A model generated the notes under the pieces. It worked only from the letters and a program-made list of their open reading frames with translations, ran no database searches and had not been told where the DNA came from. A stretch of 5,424 nt of DNA from Bacteroidales bacterium Bact_20. GTDB taxonomy: Bacteria > Bacteroidota > Bacteroidia > Bacteroidales > DTU049. The stretch is taken from contig LUZL01000218.1 in assembly GCA_001603615.1 (NCBI GenBank), positions 1-5,424 on the forward strand, read 5' to 3'. The translations under genes were made by a program, and so were the position numbers. Positions 1-5,424 of this stretch are shown in pieces; the stretch's first letter is position 1; each line of letters begins with the position of its first letter.

Positions 1-938
1 ATTTTGATCAATTAAATAATTATATTTCATATTTAGACCGTATGCCAATAGATATTTCCCATATCTCCTTTGATACACCTATAGATTCTTCTAATATTTT
101 GCCCAAACATTGGATAGAATTAGCTGAAATTATAGAAAAAAATTATAATTTTTTTGATGGTTTTGTAATTCTTCATGGTACAGATACTATGGCTTATACA
201 GCATCTGCATTGAGTTTCTTATTAGAAAACCTAAATAAGCCAATTATAATGACGGGTTCTCAGTTACCTTTAGATATGATAAGGACAGATGGTAGAGAAA
301 ATTTGATAGCATCTTTAGAAATAGCTTCAGCATATCAGAATGATATACCTGTGGTTCCAGAGGTAGCTATATATTTCGAAAATAAATTATTTAGGGGCAA
401 TAGGACATCTAAATTTAATGCAGAAAATTTTGATGCTTTCTACAGTGGCAATTATCCAGTATTAGCACAAGTAGGTGTACATATTAGATATTATCCAGAA
501 TATATCAATAAACCTAATAATAAACCTCTCAAAGTTTATCGACAAATGGACAATTCTGTTGGTCTAGTCAAAATTTATCCTGGTATGCCCATAAAAAACT
601 TATGTGACTTATTGTGTGATAAAGATTTACAGATAATAATTTTAGAAACTTTCGGCTCTGGCAATGCACCTACATATGATGATTTTTTACAACCGATAAA
701 GCATGCTATAGAAAAAGGTAAAATAATACTAAATATTACTCAATGCAAGGCTGGGAGGGTAGAGCTGGGTAGATACGAAACATCTCTTACTTTAGAAAAT
801 ATTGGAGTGATTTCTGGCTATGATATTACTACAGAGTCTGCTATAACAAAATCAATGTTTCTATTGGGGAATGTTAAAGAAAAAAACGAAATTAAAGAAT
901 TGCTTCAGAAACCGTTAAGAGGAGAAATTACTGTTTAA
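1..938 (+). CDS. ansA: Type I (cytosolic) L-asparaginase, 5' end cut off by the window
   Basis: Hydrolyses L-asparagine to aspartate and ammonia; type I enzymes are cytosolic, as opposed to the exported type II enzymes. The frame is open from the first full codon at position 3 and reads into the family sequence (FDQLNNYISYLDR) before the ATG at 42, so that ATG is an internal Met and the true start lies upstream. Numbering from it: HGTDTM at 45-50 carries the second catalytic Thr (T47) and Asp (D48); TGSQLP is at 71-76; RGNRTSK at 118-124 supplies the catalytic Lys (K124); FGSGNAP is at 204-210; TQC at 233-235 matches a cysteine that, as I recall, lies in the allosteric site of E. coli AnsA. 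The C-terminus (LRGEITV) is complete. About 311 codons are visible against roughly 340 in the family, so the missing part should include the N-terminal TGGTI nucleophile motif. The next gene follows after 25 nt, probably on the same transcript. Confidence 0.95.
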   Translation, partial: FDQLNNYISYLDRMPIDISHISFDTPIDSSNILPKHWIELAEIIEKNYNFFDGFVILHGTDTMAYTASALSFLLENLNKPIIMTGSQLPLDMIRTDGRENLIASLEIASAYQNDIPVVPEVAIYFENKLFRGNRTSKFNAENFDAFYSGNYPVLAQVGVHIRYYPEYINKPNNKPLKVYRQMDNSVGLVKIYPGMPIKNLCDLLCDKDLQIIILETFGSGNAPTYDDFLQPIKHAIEKGKIILNITQCKAGRVELGRYETSLTLENIGVISGYDITTESAITKSMFLLGNVKEKNEIKELLQKPLRGEITV

Positions 939-963
939 TTTAGCTAAAATTAATATTTTATAA

Positions 964-1614
964 ATGAAACAAAAAATGAAACAACAATTAATTTTTATTT
1001 TATTATTTATATTAGTTTTATTAAGTTGTAATAAAGTAGAAAAAATTTACTATCCTGATGGCTCTATAGCAGCAGAATATCCAGTAAAAAAAGGATTAAA
1101 AAATGGTGTAGCTTATCAGTATGATAAAGCAGGAAATAAAATTGCTGAAATGAATTATTCAAATAACTTGTTAAATGGAGATTACAAAGAATATTATACT
1201 AATGGTAGTTTAAAATCTATTATACAATATACAAATAATAAAAAAAATGGTCTTGCTATTTATTATGACATTCAAGGTAATGTCATAGAAGAGTTAATAT
1301 ATGAGAATGACACTTTGAATGGTATTTATAGAGAATATTATTCAAATAATATGATTAAAAGAGAAGGATATTATAAAAAAGGGAACTTTGATAGCACTTG
1401 GCGGTATTATAGTGAAAATGGTTTTTTAATTGGGATTGGTCATTTTGATAATGGACGAGGTGTATTAAAAACTTATTATCCTTATTCTGATAAAATACAT
1501 TCTATTACAAATTTTGAAAATAACAAAAAAAATGGTTTAGAAATCGTTTTATCTATCAATGGAGACACCATTGCAAAAAATTATTATAAAGATGATATTA
1601 AAATAACAAAATAA
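964..1614 (+). CDS. Lipoprotein with MORN-like (YwqK-type) repeats
   Basis: Residues 1-21 form a lipoprotein signal peptide: a lysine-rich start, a hydrophobic run and the lipobox LLSC, with Cys22 as the lipidated first mature residue. The rest (about 28-210) is a chain of MORN-variant repeats of the form NG-x-YxEYYxNGxLKxxxxY. The NG turn recurs at 47, 71, 95 and 119, an exact 24-residue step, then in degraded form near 143 and 165, and clearly again at 190. Such proteins are often named 'toxin-antitoxin system YwqK family antitoxin', but nothing here resembles a toxin partner, and the lipobox argues for a membrane-anchored protein. After Cys22 comes NKVEK, with no acidic run of the kind used as a surface-export signal in this phylum, so periplasm-facing anchoring is the simpler guess. 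An alternative ATG lies at 979 (Met5); either would leave a working signal peptide. No Shine-Dalgarno or separate promoter is evident in the 25-nt gap after ansA. Molecular function unknown. Confidence 0.88.
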   Translation: MKQKMKQQLIFILLFILVLLSCNKVEKIYYPDGSIAAEYPVKKGLKNGVAYQYDKAGNKIAEMNYSNNLLNGDYKEYYTNGSLKSIIQYTNNKKNGLAIYYDIQGNVIEELIYENDTLNGIYREYYSNNMIKREGYYKKGNFDSTWRYYSENGFLIGIGHFDNGRGVLKTYYPYSDKIHSITNFENNKKNGLEIVLSINGDTIAKNYYKDDIKITK

Positions 1615-1648
1615 GAGGTGGCTTTTTAACCACCTCTTATTTTGTTAT
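1603..1648. terminator. Bidirectional intrinsic terminator between convergent genes
   Basis: The arms 1603-1621 and 1630-1648 are perfect reverse complements over 19 bp, with an 8-nt loop (CTTTTTAA). The core next to the loop is GC-rich (AGAGGTGG/CCACCTCT), unusual in this AT-rich DNA, and the outer part is an A-run on the left and a T-run on the right, giving a U-rich tail for transcripts from either side. It overlaps the last codons and the TAA stop (1612-1614) of the plus-strand lipoprotein gene and lies 20 nt past the stop of the minus-strand gene ending at 1669. Confidence 0.88.
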
Positions 1649-1668
1649 AAAATATTAAAAAAGTAAAA

Positions 1669-4278
1669 TCAATTTTTTATTACAGTTACAGTACCATGAA
1701 ATTCTCTAAGTGTGCCATTCCCATAATTCAACCTTAAAATGTAGAAATATGTTCCTTCTGCAACGTCTCCATCCCATTCTCCTTGATAATTTTGGCTTTC
1801 ATAGATTTTTTTACCCCAGCGGTTGTAAATTTTAATTTCGCTGTTAGGATAATATTCTAAATTAGTAATCTGAAATTGGTCATTAATACCATCACCATTA
1901 GGAGTGAATACATTTGGAATAGTTATATCACAAGATTCTACAGTTACTTTAGTACTATCTGTTAGTGTGTCGCACCCGATGATTTTCACTTGTATTACGT
2001 ATACACCAGGAGACATATTAGATAGTATTTGCATAGTGGACGTATTACCAGTAGACCAAATGTAATTATATAAATTATTGTAATTTGGTTGTTCGGCATT
2101 TAAAATTCTTGCTTGGTGAGCACACATAAATAAAGTGTCAGGTAAAGGAGGTAAAGGTTCAGGTATTATTTTAATATTTACCGTATCTTTAGCAGCACAC
2201 ATATCTGGAGTAGCATAAAAGACATTTACTGAAACAGTATAAACACCTGGTTGGGTTAAGTGTATAACAGGAGTGTTATCACCTGTAGACCATTGATAAG
2301 AAAATCCAGATGAATTTGTAGCATCTAGGGTCACAGGCCCTTGTGTCACACATTGATCTGGTCCTAAATCAACCATTGCATTGGGTATAAATGTTACTTT
2401 AATTGTATCACTACCATAGCAACCTAGTGTATTACTACTATTATAATTTGTTGCAGTTACTGAGTATATACCACTCATCTCTATAAATAATAAGGAGTCA
2501 GTTACGTTATTATTCCATCTATATTCATCATAGCCACCACCTGCATTTAGAATCAAAGGCATTCCTTCACATATCATCGTATCTGGACCTAGATCTATTA
2601 CAGGAGTATTAATAACATTAACTGTGAGAGGATATGTGGAGGTATATGTACATCCATATTCATCATAAATAGTAACATATGTATTATATACACCACCTGT
2701 ATCTGGTTTAAAAAATGCCGTACTATCATTAATAGGATAAAAACCTTGTCCATCCCAATCAATGGAATCTATAGCAACAGAATACTGCCAGCCAGCTACA
2801 CCAGAGTTACTAGATAATGTTAGTATCCACTCAAAAACCCACCCATTATCAGCAGCCCAATTATCGCAAATTTCTATACTCCATGTACCATTTAGTGGGC
2901 AACCTATTAATCCACTGAGAGGGTTCTCAGGGATTAAATAATTAGTATGATTTATGGTATCAGTAGCTGATATGGGACTTGGAAAAGGAGAACCATCAAC
3001 TACATTTAATAAACCTTGATAATTATAAGTAGGTATCTCAGACCAGCAATAAAGCCAAGGAGTTCCTGGAGCATTCAGAGTATTATTAGGATCACAGCCC
3101 GATGAAAAATCATAAGCATTCCCTAAATAGTTACCACCACTATTATCATAAGAATCTAAAATAACACTTTGATTATTAGGGCAAATGATCCTAAAAGATA
3201 AATCACCTGCAAAGGAGTGCTCTATAGATATACATATAGACTCTATATCACTAGCTTGTTGTACAGTAGCTCCTGGAGGAAATTGATCAAAAGTAACTGG
3301 GGTACCATAACATTGTGTAGGACAACTTGGGCCATCAGGGATAAAAGTTAATACATCATATGTTCCTTGTGCTGTTATAACATTGCTAAATGGTGTTACC
3401 TCTACTACATTACCACTTCCTATACCACCTGTTACTAGTACAGAATCACCATTACATAAATCTGGTACTGGATTTATGCCTGTTATAGGATTGCTACTAA
3501 TGCGTACCTTGTATCCGAAAGCTAATGTGTTTGTACAGCCCATAGAGTCAGTAATAGTAAGAGATAGATTATATCCAGAGGGTATGTTATAATGATAACT
3601 GACAACTGGTCCATATAATGTAGTACCATCACCCATGCTCCATGCAAAAGTAGTGTTTGTAGGAGTTTGATTATAAATAATATGATTATCTGGGAAAGTA
3701 GAGTTATCTGTTTGTACAGCTAAAGTGAGAGTATCATATGAGCACAAATTGATATAGTAATCTGGAGTAGGTAAAGGATTAGTCAAAATACTATCTAAAA
3801 CTGGTGTTATTCTCTGACACATTTTAATACATCCAATTGCAGCATTCCATCCAGCAGCATTACCTGTAGCATCTGATTTAAATCTGACTGTTAGTCTACC
3901 ACCAGCATTATTAACAGTCGCTTGTACAGCTGAATTGGCTGGAGTTAAGGGATTAGCTTGTGAATATTTAATTAATACAGGTGAGCTAGTATTTGGGCCA
4001 TCATAAATGATTAATGTATCACCAGCAGCTAAATCAATAGATGCAAATTCAATTTTTACGTGTGTATATGTAGGGTCTGTAGAATAAAAAGTAATCCATC
4101 TATCTTGATTATTTGAATAATTGCCACTAGGACCACCATCATCATAAAACCAATATCCACAAACTGCTTTTTGTGTATTATGTGTGCTAGCATCTAAATT
4201 AATAGTCAGGTTTTGCCCAAAAACTATGGTAGCTGATATTATTAAAGAAAATAATATAAATAATGTTAATCTTTTCAT
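1669..4278 (-). CDS. Large T9SS-exported modular protein: CUB-like, PKD, P-like and Ig-like domains with CHU_C sorting domain
   Basis: Probably a surface-bound or released protein, 869 residues. Residues 1-22 are a signal peptide (MKRLTLFILF..., cleavage near FGQ). About 23-152 is a CUB-like domain, with GDTLIIYDGP at 86-95, a LTVRFKSD strand at 129-136 and Cys40/Cys150. About 157-260 is a PKD domain (WSMGDGTT at 213-220, TITDSMGC at 241-248). About 326-490 resembles the proprotein-convertase P domain (HSFAGDLSFRIICPN at 354-368, LNGTWSIEICDNWAADNGW at 462-480). Ig-like repeats follow at about 493-555, 559-632, 634-705 and 708-778, each later one with a W-x-TG-type strand and a G-x-Y strand. 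The last about 85 residues are the CHU_C/type B sorting domain: IPNVFTPNGDGIND at 787-800, IYNRWGKKIYES at 817-828, WDG at 835-837, GTYFY at 842-846. This domain is known to direct export through the T9SS after Sec passage. No catalytic domain is recognisable, so a binding or adhesive role is inferred. The start follows the upstream gene by 12 nt. Confidence 0.92.
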   Translation of the reverse strand: MKRLTLFILFSLIISATIVFGQNLTINLDASTHNTQKAVCGYWFYDDGGPSGNYSNNQDRWITFYSTDPTYTHVKIEFASIDLAAGDTLIIYDGPNTSSPVLIKYSQANPLTPANSAVQATVNNAGGRLTVRFKSDATGNAAGWNAAIGCIKMCQRITPVLDSILTNPLPTPDYYINLCSYDTLTLAVQTDNSTFPDNHIIYNQTPTNTTFAWSMGDGTTLYGPVVSYHYNIPSGYNLSLTITDSMGCTNTLAFGYKVRISSNPITGINPVPDLCNGDSVLVTGGIGSGNVVEVTPFSNVITAQGTYDVLTFIPDGPSCPTQCYGTPVTFDQFPPGATVQQASDIESICISIEHSFAGDLSFRIICPNNQSVILDSYDNSGGNYLGNAYDFSSGCDPNNTLNAPGTPWLYCWSEIPTYNYQGLLNVVDGSPFPSPISATDTINHTNYLIPENPLSGLIGCPLNGTWSIEICDNWAADNGWVFEWILTLSSNSGVAGWQYSVAIDSIDWDGQGFYPINDSTAFFKPDTGGVYNTYVTIYDEYGCTYTSTYPLTVNVINTPVIDLGPDTMICEGMPLILNAGGGYDEYRWNNNVTDSLLFIEMSGIYSVTATNYNSSNTLGCYGSDTIKVTFIPNAMVDLGPDQCVTQGPVTLDATNSSGFSYQWSTGDNTPVIHLTQPGVYTVSVNVFYATPDMCAAKDTVNIKIIPEPLPPLPDTLFMCAHQARILNAEQPNYNNLYNYIWSTGNTSTMQILSNMSPGVYVIQVKIIGCDTLTDSTKVTVESCDITIPNVFTPNGDGINDQFQITNLEYYPNSEIKIYNRWGKKIYESQNYQGEWDGDVAEGTYFYILRLNYGNGTLREFHGTVTVIKN

Positions 4279-4290
4279 AATTAATTAATT

Positions 4291-4695
4291 TTATTTGCCT
4301 GCTTGATATTTATTCCATAAATATCTACCAGGTTTTACATATAAATAATATGGTTCATTTTTTACTTTAATATATTGATAAGTATCTGGTTTTATCTCTA
4401 TTCCCAGTGAAAAAATATCTAAAAGTTTATGATTATTGATGATTTCATCAAAATCAGGTATCTCAATTTCCCTTACTTGCTCTGTTCCTATCCTTTGTTT
4501 TACAACAGTCTCATCCATTATTAAAACTGCATTGTCTATAACAAATTGGTAATAGCCTAAACTATCTGGATAATTTTTTTGCCAATAGATCAATTTATCT
4601 TTGCCAAAATGTTTCTCTAATCTTATATCAAATTCTTGAGAATATGATGTGATAGCTATCACATTTATAAATAAAAGCAAAAAAATTTTTTTCAT
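4291..4695 (-). CDS. Small secreted protein of unknown function
   Basis: I do not recognise a family. The 134 residues start with a clear Sec signal peptide (MKKIFLLLFINVIAITSYSQ, cleavage near residue 20), leaving a mature protein of about 114 residues with no cysteine, no lipobox and no further membrane segment, so it is probably periplasmic or exported. The mature part is rich in charged and aromatic residues (FGKDKLIYWQKNYPDSLGYY at 30-49, IPDFDEI at 79-85, YYLYVKPGRYLW at 116-127). It has no CHU_C or other T9SS sorting domain at its C-terminus. A good Bacteroidota -7 element lies 24 nt upstream of the ATG, and the gene ends only 12 nt before the 869-residue CHU_C protein, so the two are probably co-transcribed. 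That layout suggests, without proving, a job linked to export or surface assembly of the neighbour. No Shine-Dalgarno is present, normal for the phylum. Confidence 0.85.
   Translation of the reverse strand: MKKIFLLLFINVIAITSYSQEFDIRLEKHFGKDKLIYWQKNYPDSLGYYQFVIDNAVLIMDETVVKQRIGTEQVREIEIPDFDEIINNHKLLDIFSLGIEIKPDTYQYIKVKNEPYYLYVKPGRYLWNKYQAGK
4647..4664. promoter_or_regulatory. 18-bp perfect palindrome with CRP-type half-sites
   Basis: ATGTGATAGCTATCACAT reads identically on both strands and contains TGTGA-N6-TCACA, the classic CRP-family operator pattern; the minus strand also has the flanking AA before ATGTGA. It lies inside the signal-peptide coding region of the small secreted protein (bases 32-49 of the gene, encoding part of NVIAITS), downstream of the predicted promoter. 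If bound by a CRP/FNR-type regulator there, it would more likely block than activate transcription. The palindrome is certain; its function is speculative. Confidence 0.35.
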
Positions 4696-4718
4696 ATTAT
4701 TTAATTTAATATTTAATG

Positions 4719-4726
4719 CAAATTTA
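4719..4726 (-). promoter_or_regulatory. Bacteroidota -7 promoter element for the small secreted protein and CHU_C protein unit
   Basis: On the minus strand this reads TAAATTTG, an exact match to the Bacteroidota -7 consensus TAnnTTTG. It sits 24 bases from the last base of the motif-to-ATG gap (start at 4695), leaving a short leader. The matching upstream TTG element (about 20 bp further) is not seen; the region there is an A/T tract. It lies in the 89-nt gap after the right-edge gene's stop, so the two minus-strand genes to its left can be transcribed apart from that gene. Confidence 0.5.
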
Positions 4727-4784
4727 TATATAATTTTTTAAAAAAACATCATAAGTTTAAAATTATTCATCATGAAATAAAATT

Positions 4785-5424
4785 TCAATGTAATATAGTA
4801 AAATATCCATATTCATCTTTACTAATATTATTTTCTGTAGTGTAGCTAATCTTATATGTATAAACACCTTGAGGACATATTTCACCTCTAAAACGGCCAT
4901 CCCATGTGAAAGCTGGATCATTCGTATAGAAAATAGTTTCGCCCCATTTATTTAATATTCTAAATGAAAAATTATCTTTTTTAATGCCATCAGCTACAAT
5001 GTGAAAATAATCATTTACACCATCAGAGTTATATGGAGTGAAGGCTGTAGGTACAATAACTAGCGGGTAAATAGTACAATCATTTATAGTCATATTTACA
5101 GTAGCAGTAGCAGTATCGCAGCCTATTACCATTACTTCTATAGGATAAATACCTACAGGTGGTCGATAAACGTAGTAAACAGGATCTTTTAAGCCAATAG
5201 ACCATTTATAAGTATATAGGTTGGGATTATGAGGTTGCAATACTGATAATTCGAAAATATCAGTATGACATGCTGTGATCTCTTCTGGTAGATTTATTAT
5301 TGGTGTAGGTAGCAATTTCACATATATTGTATCTGCATCACCACATGCATTATAACTGCCATAAAAAACATTTACCCAGTAACGTCCTAAATTATTTACT
5401 TGAATTGTAGGAGTATTAGCTCCA
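4785..5424 (-). CDS. C-terminal part of a second T9SS-exported Ig-like/CHU_C protein, 5' end outside the window
   Basis: Paralogue of the 869-residue protein to the left. The frame is open to the right edge: 34 codons (GANTPTIQVNNLGRYWVNVF...) precede the GTG at 5321, which is an internal Val in YVKLLP and not a start. About 212 residues are visible. Residues 1-34 are the end of an Ig-like repeat, about 38-118 a second one (NLYTYKWSIG, VGIYPIEVMVIGCDT), and about 122-212 the CHU_C/type B sorting domain (VPTAFTPYNSDGVNDYF, ILNKWGETIF, WDG, GVYTYKI). It lines up with the final two Ig repeats and sorting domain of its neighbour. The loop usually written FTPNGDGxND is FTPYNSDGVND here, with one extra residue and Ser for the first Gly. 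Stop is TGA. I see no clear hairpin terminator after it. By analogy it is a secreted or surface protein; nothing visible shows an enzymatic role. Confidence 0.9.
   Translation of the reverse strand, partial: GANTPTIQVNNLGRYWVNVFYGSYNACGDADTIYVKLLPTPIINLPEEITACHTDIFELSVLQPHNPNLYTYKWSIGLKDPVYYVYRPPVGIYPIEVMVIGCDTATATVNMTINDCTIYPLVIVPTAFTPYNSDGVNDYFHIVADGIKKDNFSFRILNKWGETIFYTNDPAFTWDGRFRGEICPQGVYTYKISYTTENNISKDEYGYFTILH

Noticed and set aside
42..44. ATG as the start of the asparaginase
   Set aside because: The frame is open upstream to the window edge and encodes family-like sequence; starting here would remove the N-terminal catalytic motif. It is an internal Met in a gene cut by the edge.
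939..948. TTTAGCTAAA palindrome in the gap between ansA and the lipoprotein gene
   Set aside because: Only 10 bp, A/T-rich and with a mismatch just beyond; expected by chance in this composition, and too weak for a terminator or operator.
964..1614. Toxin-antitoxin module based on the YwqK-type repeats
   Set aside because: No toxin-like gene is adjacent; the neighbours are asparaginase and a convergent secreted protein, and the protein carries a lipoprotein signal.
3383..3592. 69-codon plus-strand open frame
   Set aside because: It lies wholly inside the minus-strand 869-residue gene, is composition-driven, and shows no recognisable domain or start context.
4730..4784. Possible terminator for the right-edge gene (T-run on the minus strand near 4738-4747, TTCAT/ATGAA dyad near 4767-4777)
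   Set aside because: The dyad arms are short with essentially no loop and are not placed directly before the T-run, so a stable hairpin is not supported.
5319..5321. GTG as the start of the right-edge CHU_C protein
   Set aside because: The frame continues open for 34 codons to the edge and encodes an Ig-like repeat matching the neighbouring paralogue; the codon is an internal Val and no signal peptide follows it.

Overview
The window looks like part of a Bacteroidota chromosome (Flavobacteriales/Bacteroidales type). The DNA is strongly AT-rich. No start has a convincing Shine-Dalgarno sequence, one promoter matches the Bacteroidota -7 consensus TAnnTTTG, and two proteins end in the gliding-motility-associated (CHU_C, type B) C-terminal domain that marks cargo of the type IX secretion system (T9SS), which is found only in this phylum. 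I cannot place it to genus.

Left part, plus strand: the 3' portion of a cytosolic type I L-asparaginase gene (ansA; its 5' end lies outside the window), followed 25 nt later by a small lipoprotein built from MORN-like (YwqK-type) repeats with a 24-residue period. A perfect 19-bp inverted repeat closes this unit. It sits between two convergent genes and should act as a terminator in both directions.

Right part, minus strand, read right to left: the 3' portion of a secreted Ig-like/CHU_C protein (cut by the right edge), an 89-nt gap holding a likely promoter, a 134-residue secreted protein of unknown function, and, 12 nt further, an 869-residue modular secreted protein (signal peptide, CUB-like, PKD, proprotein-convertase P-like domain, Ig-like repeats, CHU_C). 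The last two probably form one transcript. The two CHU_C proteins share a C-terminal module (two Ig-like repeats plus the sorting domain) and look like neighbouring paralogues: large surface or released proteins exported by the T9SS. No enzyme domain is visible in either, so adhesion or matrix binding is the likeliest role, but this is inference.

The points most worth a second look are an 18-bp perfect palindrome with the CRP half-sites TGTGA-N6-TCACA inside the signal-peptide coding region of the small secreted protein, that unassigned protein itself, and the altered calcium-loop-like motif in the sorting domain of the right-edge paralogue. I see no CRISPR array, tRNA, rRNA, insertion sequence or defence system.
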